Source of the DNA: Amblyomma americanum | Taxonomy: Eukaryota; Arthropoda; Arachnida; Ixodida; Ixodidae | Reading direction: 5' to 3' | Assembly: GCF_052857255.1 (NCBI RefSeq) | Contig: NW_027526501.1 | Span: 1 to 64,000 of the forward strand | DNA length: 64,000 bases | Shown: positions 13,180 to 28,258 of the stretch, one piece after another | How the letters are laid out: each line of letters starts with the position of its first letter | How positions within the stretch are numbered: position 1 is the first letter of the stretch | The notes under the pieces: model-generated | Told to the model about the DNA's origin: nothing | The model's input: the letters and a program-made list of their open reading frames with translations, nothing else | Databases searched by the model: none | Position numbers and translations under genes: made by a program

Positions 13180-15499
13180 CGTGCTTAATACAACGAAACA
13201 AGCTGTTTTAGGCCAAAAGGATCTAGATATGAACCCATCGGTTTTACAAGTGTCCCTGCGATACGCGTCAAAACTTTTTCTCTTATAACTGCGCGAAAAG
13301 CATGTATTCGTGCTTAGAACAACGACACAAGTGGTTTTAGACCGAAACAAGCTAGATCTAAACACATCGGTTTTGCAAGAGTCCGAGTGTTACGCGTCAA
13401 TAAGTTTCTCTCATAAGTGCGCGAAAAGCATGTATTCGTGATTAAAACAAAGAAACAAGCTGTTTTAGACCGAAACAGGCTAAAACTGAACATCGGTTTA
13501 CAAGTGTCAGTGTGATACGCATCAAAACGTTTTCTCATAACGGCGCGATAAGCATGTATTCGTGCTTAATAGAACGAAACAAGCTGTTTTAGACCGAAAC
13601 GAGCTAAATCTGAACACATCGGTTTTACAAGTGTCCGTGTGATACGCGTCAATATTTTTTCTCTCATAACTGCGCGAAAAGCATGTATTCGTGCCTAAAA
13701 CAATGAAACAAGCTGTTTTACACCGAAACGAGTTAAATCTGAACATATCGGTTTTACAAGTGTCCATGTGATACGCGTCAAAACTTTTTCTAATAACTGC
13801 GCGAAAAGCATGTATTCGTGCTTAATACAACGAAAGAAAAACAAGCTGTTTTACACCGAAACGAGCTAGATATGATAACGTCGGTTTTGCAAGTGACCGT
13901 GCGATACGCGTCAAAACTTTTTCTCTCATAACTGCGAAAAGCATGTATTCATGCTTAATACAACGAAACAAGCTGTTTTACACCGAAAAGAGCTAAATCT
14001 GAACACATCGGTTATACGTGTCCCTGTGATACGCGTCAAAACTTTTTCTGTTAAAACTGCGCGCAAAGCATGTATTCGTGATTAATACAACAAAACAAGC
14101 TGTTTTAGACCGAAGTGAGCTAGATATGAGCAACGGTTTTACAAGTGTCCGTGTGATACGCGTCAAAACTTTTTCTCCAATAACTGCGCGAAAAGCATGT
14201 ATTCTTGCTTAAAACAAGGAAACAAGCTGTTCTAGACCGAAATGAGCTAAATCTGAACACATCGGTTTTACAAGTGTCTATGTGATACGCGTCAAAACTT
14301 TTTCTCATAACTGCGCGAAAAGCATGTATTCGTGCCTAATACAACGAAAAAGCTGTTTTACACCAAAACGAGCTAGATATGAACACATCGGAATTACAAG
14401 TGTCCATGTGATACGCGTCAAAACTTTTTCTCTCATAACTGCGCGAAAAGCATGTATTCGTGCTTAATACAACGAAACAAGCTGTTTTAGACCAAAAGGA
14501 TCTAGATATGAACACATCGGTTTTACAAGTGTCCCTGCGATACGCGTCAAAACTTTTTCTCTTATAACTGCGCGAAAAGCATGTATTCGTGCTTAGAACA
14601 ACGAAACAAGTTGTTTTAGACCGAAACAAGCTAGATCTAAACACATCGGTTTTGCAAGAGTCCGAGTGGTACGCGTCAATAAGTTTCTCTCATAAGTGCG
14701 CGAAGAGCATGTATTCGTGATTAAAACAAAGAAACAAGCTGTTTTAGACCGAAACAGGCTAAATCTGAACATCGGTTTACAAGTGTCAGTGTGATACGCA
14801 TCAAAACGTTTTCTCATAACGGCGCGATAAGCATGTATTCGTGCTTAATAGAACGAAACAAGCTGTTTTAGACCGAAACGAGCTAAATCTGAACACATCG
14901 GTTTTACAAGTGTCCGTGTGATACGCGTCAATATTTTTTCTCTCATAACTGCGCGAAAAGCATGTATTCGTGCCTAAAACAATGAAACAAGCTGTTTTAC
15001 ACCGAAACGAGTTAAATCTGAACATATCGGTTTTACAAGTGTCCATGTGATACGCGTCAAAACTTTTTCTAATAACTGCGCGAAAAGCATGTATTCGTGC
15101 TTAATACAACGAAAGAAAAACAAGCTGTTTTACACCGAAACGAGCTAGATATGAACACGTCGGTTTTGCAAGTGACCGTGCGATACGCGTCAAAACTTTT
15201 TCTCTCATAACTGCGAAAAGCATGTATTCATGCTTAATACAACGAAACAAGCTGTTTTACACCGAAAAGAGCTAAATCTGAACACATCGGTTATACGTGT
15301 CCCTGTGATACGCGTCAAAACTTTTTCTGTTAAAACTGCGCGCAAAGCATGTATTCGTGCTTAATACAACAAAACAAGCTGTTTTAGACCGAAGTGAGCT
15401 AGATATGAGCAACGGTTTTACAAGTGTCCGTGTGATACGCGTCAAAACTTTTTCTCCAATAACTGCGCGAAAAGCATGTATTCTTGCTTAAAACAAGGA
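13180..15499 (+). repeat. Higher-order repeat pair with 1,279-bp offset
   Basis: About 13,180-14,220 is repeated at about 14,459-15,499 with a constant offset of 1,279 bp, or ten monomers. Both copies share the GGCGCGATAAGC monomer and the ACGAAAGAAAAACAAG monomer. The order diverges after about 15,500. A further, more diverged copy of the first part lies near 12,113. Confidence 0.8.
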
Positions 15500-17403
15500 A
15501 ACAAGCTGTTTTAGACCGCAGCGAGTTAAATCTGAACACATCGGTTTTACAAGTGTCCATGTGATACGCGTCAAAACTTTTTGTCTCATAAATGCGCGAA
15601 AAGCATGTATTCGTGCTTAATACAACGAAACAAGCTGTTTTAGACCAAAAGGATCTAGATATGAACATATCGGTTGTAAGAGTGTCCCTGCGATACGCGT
15701 CAAAACTTTTTCTCTTATAACTGCGCGAAAAGTATGTATTCGTGCTTAACACAACGAAACAATCTGTTTTAGACCAAAACGAACTAGATCTGAACACATC
15801 GGTTTTACAAGTGTCCGTGTGATGCGCGTCAAAACTTTTTCTCTCATAACTGCGCGAAAAGCGTGTATTCGTACTTAAAACATCGAGACAAGCTGTTTTA
15901 GACTGAAAGGAGCTAGATCTAATCACATCGGCTTTGCAAGTGTCCATGTGATACGCGTCAAAACTTTTTCTATTAACTGCGCGAAAAGCATGTATTCGTG
16001 CTTAATAAAACGAAACAAGCTGTTTTAGACCAAAACGAGCTAGATATGAACACATCAGTTTTACAAGTGACCGTGTGATACGCGTCAAAACTTTTTCTCT
16101 CATAACTGCGCGAAAAGCATGTATTCGTGCTTAATACAACGAAACAAGCTGTTTCAGACCAAAAGGATCTATATATGAACACATCGGTTTTACAAGTGTC
16201 CCTGTGATACGCGTCAAAACTTTTTCTCTTATAACTCCGCGAAAAGCATGTATTCTTGCTTAAAACAACGAAACAAGCTGTTTTAGACCGAAGCGAGTTA
16301 AATCTGAACACATCGGTTTTACAAGTGTCCGTGTGATACGCGTCAAAACTTTTCCTGTCATAACTGCGCGAAAAGCATGTATTCATGCTTAATACAAAGA
16401 GACAAGCTGTTTTAGACCGAAACGAGCTAGATCTAAACACATCAGTTTTGCGAGTTGAGTGATACGCGTCAAAACTTTTTCTCTCGTAGCTGCGCGAAAA
16501 GCATGTATTCATGAATAAAACAACGAAACAAGCTATTTTAGACCGAAACAAGTTAAATCTGAACATCGGTTTACAAGTGTCAGTGTGGTACGCGTCAAAA
16601 CGTTTTCTCATAACTGCGCGAAAAGCATGTATTCGTGCTTAATAGAACGAAACAAGCTGTTTGAGACCGAAACGAGCTTAATCTGAACACATCGGTTTTA
16701 CAAGTGTCCATGTGATACGCGTCACAACTTTTTCTCATAACTGCGCGAAAATCATGTATTCGTGCTTAATACAACGAAACAAGCTATTTTACACCGAAGA
16801 GAGCTAAATCTGAACACATCGGTTAGATGCGTCCCTGTGATACGCGTCAAAACTTTTTCTCTTAAAACTGCGCGCAAAGCATGTATTCGTGCTTAATACA
16901 ACAAAACAAGCTGTTTTTGACCAAAACGGGCTAAATCTGAACACATCGGTTTTACAAGTGTCCATGTGATACGCGTCAAAACTTTTTCTCATAACTGCGC
17001 GAAAAGCATGTATTCGTGCCTAATACAACGAAAAAGCTGTTTTACACCAAAACGAGCTAGATATGAACACATCGGAATTACAAGTGTCCATGTGATACGC
17101 GTCAAAACTTTTTCTCTCATAACTGCGCGAAAAGCATGTATTCGTGCTTAATACAACGAAACAAGCTGTTTTAGACCAAAACGAGATAGATATGAACACA
17201 TCGGTTTTACAAGGGACCGTGTGATACGCGTCAAAACTATTTCTCTCATAACTGCGAGAAAAGCATGTATTCGTGCTTAATACAACGAAACAAACTGTTT
17301 TACACCGAAAAGAGCTAAATCTGAACACATCGGTTATACGTGTCCCTGTGATACGCGTCAAAACTTTTTCTCTTAAAACTGCGCGCAAAGCATGTATTCG
17401 TGC

Positions 17404-19069
17404 TTAATAGAACGAAACAAGCTGTTTTAGACCGAAACGAGCTAAATCTGAACACATCTGTTTTACAAGTGTCCATGTGATACGCGTCAAAACTTTCTCA
17501 TAACTGCGCGAAAAGCATGTATTCGTGCTTAATACAATGAAACAAGCTGTTTTACCAAAACGAGCTAGATATGAACACATCGGATTTACAAGTGACCGTG
17601 TGATACGCGTCAAAACTTTTTCTCATAACTGCGCGAAAAGCATGTATTCGTGCTTAATAGAACGAAACAAGCTGTTTTAGACCGAAATGAGCTAAATCTG
17701 AACACATCGGTTTTACAAGTGTCTGTGTGATACGCGTCAAAACTTTTTCTCATAACTGCGCGAAAAGCATGTATTCGTGCCTAATACAACGAAACAAGCT
17801 GTTTTACACCAAACGAGCTAGATATGAACACATCGGATTTACAAGTGTCCAAGTGATACGCGTCAAAACTTTTTCTCTCGAGCGAAAAGCATGTATTCTT
17901 GCTTAATACAACGAAACAAGCTGTTTTAGACCAAAACGAGCTAGATATGAACACATCGGTTTTACAAGTGACCGTGTGATACGCGTCAAAACTTTTTCTC
18001 TCAAAACTGCGCGAAAAGCATGTATTCGTGCTTAATACAACGAAACTAGCTGTTTTAGACCAAAAGGATCTAGATATGAACACATCGGTTTTACAAGTGT
18101 CCCTGTGATACGCGTCAAAACTTTTCCTCTTATAACTGCGCGAAAAGCATGTATTCGTGCTTAATACAACAAAACAAGCTGTTTTAGACCGAAGTGAGCT
18201 AGATATGAACACCGGTTTTACAAGTGTCCGTGTGATACGCGTCAAAACTTTTCCTCTCATAACTGCGCGAAGAGCATGTATTCTTGCTTAATACAACGAA
18301 ACAAGCTGTTTTAGACCGAAACGAGCTAAATCTGAACACATCGGATTTACAAGTGTCCCTGTGATACGCGTCAAAACTTTTTCTCTCATAACTGCGCGGA
18401 AAGGATGTATTCGTGATTAAAACAAAGAAACAAGCTGTTTTAAACCGAAACGAGCTAAATCTGAACATCGGTTTACAAGTGTCAGTGTGATACGCGTCAA
18501 AACATTTTCTCATAACTGCGCGAAAAGCATGTATTCGTGCTTAATACAACGAAACAAGCTGTTTTAGACCGAAACGAGCTAAATGTGAACACATCGGTTT
18601 TACAAGCGTCCGTGTGATACGCGTCAATGTTTTTTCAATCAAAACTGCACGAAAAGTATGTATTCGTGCTTAATACAACGAAACAAGCTGTTTTACACCA
18701 AAACGAGCTAGATATGAACATATCGGTTTTACAAGTGACCGTCTGATACGCGTCAAAACTTTTCTCTCATAACTGCGCGAAAAGCATGTATTCGTGATTA
18801 AAACAACGAAAAAAAGCTGTTTTAGACCGAAACAAGCTGGATCTAAACGCATCGGTTTACAAGTGTCAGTGTGATACGCGTCAAAACGTTTTCTCATAAC
18901 TGCGCGAAAAGCATGTATTCGTGTTTAAAACAACGAAACAAGCTGTTTTAGACCGAAACGAGCTAAATCTGAACACATCGGTTTTACAAGTGTCCATGTG
19001 ATACGCGTCAAAACTTTTTCTCTCATAACTGAACGAAAAGCATGTATTGTGCGTAATACAACGAAACAA
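17404..19069 (+). repeat. Higher-order block marked by the CTCTCGAGCG monomer, copy 1
   Basis: This block of about 13 monomers recurs at about 21,614-23,280 (offset 4,210-4,211), 26,719-28,258 (offset a further 5,105, with one monomer missing near 28,090) and about 49,940-51,361. It is marked by a monomer in which CTCTCATAACTGCGCG is shortened to CTCTCGAGCG, near 17,875, 22,085, 27,190 and 50,190. Confidence 0.82.
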
Positions 19070-21613
19070 GCTGTTTTAGACCAAAACGAGCTAGATATGA
19101 ACACATCGGTTTTACAAGTGACCGTGTGATACGCGTCAAAACTTTTTCTCTCATAACTGCGCGAAAAGCATGTATTCGTGCTTAATACAACGAAACAAGC
19201 TGTTTTAGACCAAAAGGATCTAGATATGAACACATCGGTTTTACAAGTGTCCCTGTGATACGCGTCAAAACTTTTTCTCTTATAACTGCGCGAAAAGCAT
19301 GTATTCGTGCCTAATACAACGAAAAAATCTGTTTTAGACCAAAACGAACTAGATCTGAACACATCGGTTTTACAAGTGTCCGTGTGATACGCGTCAAAAC
19401 TTTTTCTCTCATAACTGCGCGAAAAGCGTGTATTCGTACCTAAAACAACGAGACAAGCTGTTTTAGACCTAAAGCTGCTAGTTCTAATCACATCGGCTTT
19501 GCAAGTGTCCATGTGATACGCGTCAAAACTTTTTCTATTAACTGCGCGAAAAGCATGCATTCGTGCTTAATAAAACGAAACAAAAACAAGCTGTTTTACA
19601 CCAAAACGAGCTAGATATGAACACGTGGGTTTTACAAGTGACCATGCGATACGCGTCAAAACATTTCTCATAACTGGGAAAAGCATGTATTCGTGCTTAA
19701 TACAACGAAAGAAACTGTTTTACACCGAAAAGAGCTAAATCTGAACACATCGGTATACGTGTCCCTGTGGTACGCGTCAAAACTTTTTCTCTTAAAACCG
19801 CCCGCAAAGCTTGTATTTGTGCTTAATACAACAAAACAAGCTGTTTTAGACAAAAATGAGCTAGATATGAACACCGGTTTTACAAGTGTCCGTGTGATAC
19901 GCGCCAAAACGTTTTCTCTCATAACTGCGCGAAAAGCATGTATTTTTGCTTAAAACAACGAAACAAGCTGTTTTAGACCGAAACGAGCTAAATCTGAACA
20001 TAACGGTTTTACAAGTGTCCATGTGATACGCGTCAAAACTTTTTCTCATAACTGCACGAAAAGCATGTATTCGTGCTTAATAGAACGAAACAAGCTGTTT
20101 TAGACCGAAACGAGCTAAATCTGAACACATCGGTTTTACAAGTGTCCATGTGATACGCGTCAAAACTTTTTCTCATAACTGCGCGAAAAGCATGTATTCG
20201 TGCCTAATACAACGAAACAAGCTGTTTTACACCAAAACGAGCTAGATATGAACACATCGGACTTACAAGTGTCCATGTGATACGCGTCAAAACTATTTCT
20301 CTCATAACTGCGCGAAAAGCATGTATTCTTGCTTAATACAACGAAACAAGCTGTTTTAGACCAAAAGGATCTAGATATGAACACATCGGTTTTACAAGTG
20401 TCCCTGTGATACGCGTCAAAACTTTTTCTCTTATAACTGCGCGAAAAGCATGTATTCGTGCTTAGAACAACGACACAAGTTGTTTTAGACCGAAACGAGG
20501 TAGATCTAAACACATCGGTTTTGCAAGAGTCCGAGTGTTACGCGTCAATAAGTTTCTCTCATAAGTGCGCGAAAAGCATGTATTCGTAATTAAAACAAAG
20601 AAAAAGCTGTTTTAGACCGAAACAGGCTAAATCTGAACATCGGTTTACAAGTGTCAGTGTGATACGCATCAAAACGTTTTCTCATAACTGCGCGAAAAGC
20701 ATGTATTCGTGCTTAATAGAACGAAACAAGCAGTTTTAGACCGAAACGAGCTAAATCTGAACACATCGGTTTTACAAGTGTCCGTGTGATACGCGTCAAT
20801 ATTTTTTCTCTCATAACTGCGCGAAAAGCGTGTATTCGTACCTAAAACAACGAGACAAGCTGTTTTAGACCGAAAGGAGTTAAATCTGAACACATCGATT
20901 TTACAAGTGTCCATGTGATACGCGTCAAAACTTTTTCTAATAACTGCGCGAAAAGCATGTATTCGTGCTTAATACAACAAAACAAGCTGTTTTAGTACGA
21001 AGTGAGCTAGATATGAGCAACGGTTTACAAGTGTCCGTGCGATACGCGTCAAAACTTTTTCTCTGATAATTGCGAAAACGTGCTTACGTGCGCTCATAAC
21101 GTGCTTAATACAACGAAACAAGCTGTTTTACACCGAAAAGAGCTAAATCTGAACACAACGGTTATTTGTGTCTCTGTGATACGCCTCAAAACCGTTTTCT
21201 CTTAAAACTGCGCGCAAAGCATGTATTCGTGCTTAATACAACAAAACAAGCTGTTTTAGACCGAAGTGAGCTAGATATGAACACCGGTTTTACAAGTGTC
21301 CGTGTGATACGCGTCAAAACTTTTTCTCTCATAACTGCGCGAAAAGCATGTATTCTTGCTTAATACAACGAAACAAGCTGTTTAAGACCAAAACGAGCTA
21401 GATCTGAACACATCGGTTTTAAGTGTTCGTGTGATACGCGTCAAAACTTTTCCTCTCATAACTGCGCGAAAAGCACGTATTCGTGCTTAATACAACAAAA
21501 CAAGCTGTTTTGGACAACAATGAGCTAGATATGAACACCGGTTTTACAAGTGTCCCTGTGATACGCGTCAAAACTTTTTCTCTTAAAACTGCGCGCAAAG
21601 CATGTATTCGTGC

Positions 21614-23280
21614 TTAATAGAACGAAACAAGCTGTTTTAGACCGAAACGAGCTAAATCTGAACACATCTGTTTTACAAGTGTCCATGTGATACGCGTCAA
21701 AACTTTCTCATAACTGCGCGAAAAGCATGTATTCGTGCTTAATACAATGAAACAAGCTGTTTTACCAAAACGAGCTAGATATGAACACATCGGATTTACA
21801 AGTGACCGTGTGATACGCGTCAAAACTTTTTCTCATAACTGCGCGAAAAGCATGTATTCGTGCTTAATAGAACGAAACAAGCTGTTTTAGACCGAAATGA
21901 GCTAAATCTGAACACATCGGTTTTACAAGTGTCTGTGTGATACGCGTCAAAACTTTTTCTCATAACTGCGCGAAAAGCATGTATTCGTGCCTAATACAAC
22001 GAAACAAGTTGTTTTACACCAAAACGAGCTAGATATGAACACATCGGATTTACAAGTGTCCAAGTGATACGCGTCAAAACTTTTTCTCTCGAGCGAAAAG
22101 CATGTATTCTTGCCTAATACAACGAAACAAGCTGTTTTAGACCAAAACGAGCTAGATATGAACACATCGGTTTTACAAGTGACCGTGTGATACGCGTCAA
22201 AACTTTTTCTCTCAAAACTGCGCGAAAAGCATGTATTCGTGCCTAATACAACGAAACTAGCTGTTTTAGACCAAAAGGATCTAGATATGAACACATCGGT
22301 TTTACAAGTGTCCCTGTGATACGCGTCAAAACTTTTCCTCTTATAACTGCGCGAAAAGCATGTATTCGTGCTTAATACAACAAAACAAGCTGTTTTAGAC
22401 CGAAGTGAGCTAGATATGAACACCGGTTTTACAAGTGTCCGTGTGATACGCGTCAAAACTTTTCCTCTCATAACTGCGCGAAGAGCATGTATTCTTGCTT
22501 AATACAACGAAACAAGCTGTTTTAGACCGAAACGAGCTAAATCTGAACACATCGGATTTACAAGTGTCCCTGTGATACGCGTCAAAACTTTTTCTCTCAT
22601 AACTGCGCGGAAAGGATGTATTCGTGATTAAAACAAAGAAACAAGCTGTTTTAAACCGAAACGAGCTAAATCTGAACATCGGTTTACAAGTGTCAGTGTG
22701 ATACGCGTCAAAACATTTTCTCATAACTGCGCGAAAAGCATGTATTCGTGCTTAATACAACGAAACAAGCTGTTTTAGACCGAAACGAGCTAAATGTGAA
22801 CACATCGGTTTTACAAGCGTCCGTGTGATACGCGTCAATGTTTTTTCAATCAAAACTGCACGAAAAGTATGTATTCGTGCTTAATACAACGAAACAAGCT
22901 GTTTTACACCAAAACGAGCTAGATATGAACACATCGGTTTTACAAGTGACCGTCTGATACGCGTCAAAACTTTTCTCTCATAACTGCGCGAAAAGCATGT
23001 ATTCGTGATTAAAACAACGAAAAAAAGCTGTTTTAGACCGAAACAAGCTGGATCTAAACGCATCGGTTTACAAGTGTCAGTGTGATACGCGTCAAAACGT
23101 TTTCTCATAACTGCGCGAAAAGCATGTATTCGTGTTTAAAACAACGAAACAAGCTGTTTTAGACCGAAACGAGCTAAATCTGAACACATCGGTTTTACAA
23201 GTGTCCATGTGATACGCGTCAAAACTTTTTCTCTCATAACTGCGCGAAAAGCATGTATTGTGCGTAATACAACGAAACAA
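21614..23280 (+). repeat. Higher-order block marked by the CTCTCGAGCG monomer, copy 2
   Basis: Second copy of the block at 17,404-19,069, at an offset of about 4,211 bp. The same run of variant monomers appears in the same order with scattered point differences. Confidence 0.82.
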
Positions 23281-26200
23281 GCTGTTTTAGACCAAAACGA
23301 GCTAGATATGAACACATCGGTTTTACAAGTGACCGTGTGATACGCGTCAAAACTTTTTCTCTCATAACTGCGCGAAAAGCATGTATTCGTGCTTAATACA
23401 ACGAAACAAGCTGTTTTAGACCAAAAGGATCTAGATATGAACACATCGGTTTTACAAGTGTCCCTGTGATACGCGTCAAAACTTTTTCTCTTATAACTGC
23501 GCGAAAAGCATGTATTCGTGCTTAATACAACGAAAAAATCTGTTTTAGACCAAAACGAACTAGATCTGAACACATCGGTTTTACAAGTGTCCGTGTGATA
23601 CGCGTCAAAACTTTTTCTCTCATAACTGCGCGAAAAGCATGTATTTTTGCTTAAAACAACGAAACAAGCTGTTTTAGACCGAAACGAGCTAAATCTGAAC
23701 ATATCGGTTTTACAAGTGTCCATGTGATACGCGTCAAAACTTTTTCTCATAACTGCGCGAAAAGCATGTATTCGTGCTTAATAGAACGAAACAAGCTGTT
23801 TTAGACCGAAACGAGCTAAATCTGAACACATCGGTTTTACAAGTGTCCATGTGATACGCGTCAAAACTTTTTCTCATAACTGCGCGAAAAGCATGTATTC
23901 GTGCCTAATACAACGAAACAAGCTGTTTTACACCAAAACGAGCTAGATATGAACACATCGGACTTACAAGTGTCCATGTGATACGCGTCAAAACTATTTC
24001 TCTCATAACTGCGCGAAAAGCATGTACTCGTGCTTAATACAACGAAACAAGCTGTTTTAGACCAAAAGGATCTAGATATGAACACATCGGTTTTACAAGT
24101 GTCCCTGTGATACGCGTCAAAACTTTTTCTCTTATAACTGCGCGAAAAGCATGTATTCGTGCTTAGAACAACGACACAAGTTGTTTTAGACCGAAACGAG
24201 CTAGATCTAAACACATCGGTTTTGCAAGAGTCCGAGTGTTACGCGTCAATAAGTTTCTCTCATAAGTGCGCGAAAAGCATGTATTCGTGATTAAAACAAA
24301 GAAAAAGCTGTTTTAGACCGAAACAGGCTAAATTTGAACATCGGTTTACAAGTGTCAGTGTGATACGCATCAAAACGTTTTCTCATAACTGCGCGAAAAG
24401 CATGTATTCGTGCTTAATAGAACGAAACAAGCAGTTTTAGACCGAAACGAGCTAAATCTGAACACATCGGTTTTACAAGTGTCCGTGTGATACGCGTCAA
24501 TATTTTTTCTCTCATAACTGCGCGAAAAGCGTGTATTCGTACCTAAAACAACGAGACAAGCTGTTTTAGACCGAAAGGAGTTAAATCTGAACACATCGAT
24601 TTTACAAGTGTCCATGTGATACGCGTCAAAACTTTTTCTAATAACTGCGCGAAAAGCATGTATTGGTGCTTAATACAACGAAAGAAAAACAAGCTGTTTT
24701 ACACCGAAACGAGCTAGATATGAACACGTCGGTTTTGCAAGTGACCGTGCGATACGCGTCAAAACTTTTTCTCTCATAACTGCGAAAAGCATGTATTCAT
24801 GCTTAATACAACGAAACAAGCTGTTTTACACCGAAAAGAGCTAAATCTGAACACATCGGTTATACGTGTCCCTGTGATACGCGTCAAAACTTTTTCTGTT
24901 AAAACTGCGCGCAAAGCATGTATTCGTGCTTAATACAACAAAACAAGCTGTTTTAGACCGAAGTGAGCTAGATATGAGCAACGGTTTTACAAGTGTCCGT
25001 GTGATACGCGTCAAAACTTTTTCTCCAATAACTGCGCGAAAAGCATGTATTCTTGCTTAAAACAAGGAAACAAGCTGTTTTAGACCGCAGCGAGTTAAAT
25101 CTGAACACATCGGTTTTACAAGTGTCCATGTGAAACGCGTCAAAACTTTTTGTCTCATAAATGCGCGAAAAGCATGTATTCGTGCTTAATACAACGAAAC
25201 AAGCTGTTTTAGACCAAAAGGATCTAGATATGAACATATCGGTTGTAAGAGTGTCCCTGCGATACGCGTCAAAACTTTTTCTCTTATAACTGCGCGAAAA
25301 GTATGTATTCGTGCTTAACACAACGAAACAATCTGTTTTAGACCAAAACGAACTAGATCTGAACACATCGGTTTTACAAGTGTCCGTGTGATGCGCGTCA
25401 AAACTTTTTCTCTCATAACTGCGCGAAAAGCGTGTATTCGTACTTAAAACATCGAGACAAGCTGTTTTAGACTGAAAGGAGCTAGATCTAATCACATCGG
25501 CTTTGCAAGTGTCCATGTGATACGCTTCAAAACTTTTTCTATTAACTGCGCGAAAAGCATGTATTCGTGCTTAATAAAACGAAACAAGCTGTTTTAGACC
25601 AAAACGAGCTAGATATGAACACATCAGTTTTACAAGTGACCGTGTGATACGCGTCAAAACTTTTTCTCTCATAACTGCGCGAAAAGCATGTATTCGTGCT
25701 TAATACAACGAAACAAGCTGTTTTAGACCAAAAGGATCTATATATGAACACATCGGTTTTACAAGTGTCCCTGTGATACGCGTCAAAACTTTTTCTCTTA
25801 TAACTCCGCGAAAAGCATGTATTCTTGCTTAAAACAACGAAACAAGCTGTTTTAGACCGAAGCGAGTTAAATCTGAACACATCGGTTTTACAAGTGTCCG
25901 TGTGATACGCGTCAAAACTTTTCCTGTCATAACTGCGCGAAAAGCATGTATTCATGCTTAATACAAAGAGACAAGCTGTTTTAGACCGAAACGAGCTAGA
26001 TCTAAACACATCAGTTTTGCGAGTTGAGTGATACGCGTCAAAACTTTTTCTCTCCTAGCTGCGCGAAAAGCATGTATTCATGAATAAAACAACGAAACAA
26101 GCTATTTTAGACCGAAACAAGTTAAATCTGAACATCGGTTTACAAGTGTCAGTGTGGTACGCGTCAAAACGTTTTCTCATAACTGCGCGCAAAGCATGTA

Positions 26201-26718
26201 TTCGTGCTTAATACAACAAAACAAGCTGTTTTTGACCAAAACGGGCTAAATCTGAACACATCGGTTTTACAAGTGTCCATGTGATACGCGTCAAAACTTT
26301 TTCTCATAACTGCGCGAAAAGCATGTATTCGTGCCTAATACAACGAAAAAGCTGTTTTACACCAAAACGAGCTAGATATGAACACATCGGAATTACAAGT
26401 GTCCATGTGATACGCGTCAAAACTTTTTCTCTCATAACTGCGCGAAAAGCATGTATTCGTGCTTAATACAACGAAACAAGCTGTTTTAGACCAAAACGAG
26501 ATAGATATGAACACATCGGTTTTACAAGGGACCGTGTGATACGCGTCAAAACTATTTCTCTCATAACTGCGAGAAAAGCATGTATTAGTGCTTAATACAA
26601 CGAAACAAACTGTTTTACACCGAAAAGAGCTAAATCTGAACACATCGGTTATACGTGTCCCTGTGATACGCGTCAAAACTTTTTCTTTTAAAACTGCGCG
26701 CAAAGCATGTATTCGTGC

Positions 26719-28258
26719 TTAATAGAACGAAACAAGCTGTTTTAGACCGAAACGAGCTAAATCTGAACACATCTGTTTTACAAGTGTCCATGTGATACGC
26801 GTCAAAACTTTCTCATAACTGCGCGAAAAGCATGTATTCGTGCTTAATACAATGAAACAAGCTGTTTTACCAAAACGAGCTAGATATGAACACATCGGAT
26901 TTACAAGTGACCGTGTGATACGCGTCAAAACTTTTTCTCATAACTGCGCGAAAAGCATGTATTCGTGCTTAATAGAACGAAACAAGCTGTTTTAGACCGA
27001 AATGAGCTAAATCTGAACACATCGGTTTTACAAGTGTCTGTGTGATACGCGTCAAAACTTTTTCTCATAACTGCGCGAAAAGCATGTATTCGTGCCTAAT
27101 ACAACGAAACAAGCTGTTTTACACCAAAACGAGCTAGATATGAACACATCGGATTTACAAGTGTCCAAGTGATACGCGTCAAAACTTTTTCTCTCGAGCG
27201 AAAAGCATGTATTCTTGCTTAATACAACGAAACAAGCTGTTTTAGACCAAAACGAGCTAGATATGAACACATCGGTTTTACAAGTGACCGTGTGATACGC
27301 GTCAAAACTTTTTCTCTCAAAACTGCGCGAAAAGCATGTATTCGTGCTTAATACAACGAAACTAGCTGTTTTAGACCAAAAGGATCTAGATATGAACACA
27401 TCGGTTTTACAAGTGTCCCTGTGATACGCGTCAAAACTTTTCCTCTTATAACTGCGCGAAAAGCATGTATTCGTGCTTAATACAACAAAACAAGCTGTTT
27501 TAGACCGAAGTGAGCTAGATATGAACACCGGTTTTACAAGTGTCCGTGTGATACGCGTCAAAACTTTTCCTATCATAACTGCGCGAAGAGCATGTATTCT
27601 TGCTTAATACAACGAAACAAGCTGTTTTAGACCGAAACGAGCTAAATCTGAACACATCGGATTTACAAGTGTCCCTGTGATACGCGTCAAAACTTTTTCT
27701 CTCATAACTGCGCGGAAAGGATGTATTCGTGATTAAAACAAAGAAACAAGCTGTTTTAAACCGAAACGAGCTAAATCTGAACATCGGTTTACAAGTGTCA
27801 GTGTGATACGCGTCAAAACATTTTCTCATAACTGCGCGAAAAGCATGTATTCGTGCTTAATACAACGAAACAAGCTGTTTTAGACCGAAACGAGCTAAAT
27901 GTGAACACATCGGTTTTACAAGCGTCCGTGTGATACGCGTCAATGTTTTTTCAATCAAAACTGCACGAAAAGTATGTATTCGTGCTTAATACAACGAAAC
28001 AAGCTGTTTTACACTAAAACGAGCTAGATATGAACACATCGGTTTTACAAGTGACCTTCTGATACGCGTCAAAACTTTTCTCTCATAACTGCGCGAAAAG
28101 CATGTATTCGTGTTTAAAACAACGAAACAAGCTGTTTTAGACCGAAACGAGCTAAATCTGAACACATCGGTTTTACAAGTGTCCATGTGATACGCGTCAA
28201 AACTTTTTCTCTCATAACTGCGCGAAAAGCATGTATTGTGCGTAATACAACGAAACAA
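26719..28258 (+). repeat. Higher-order block marked by the CTCTCGAGCG monomer, copy 3
   Basis: Third copy, offset 5,105 bp from copy 2. Near 28,080-28,100 it lacks the monomer with GATTAAAACAACGAAAAAAAG that the other copies carry, so it is shorter by about one monomer. This looks like an internal deletion by unequal exchange. Confidence 0.8.
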
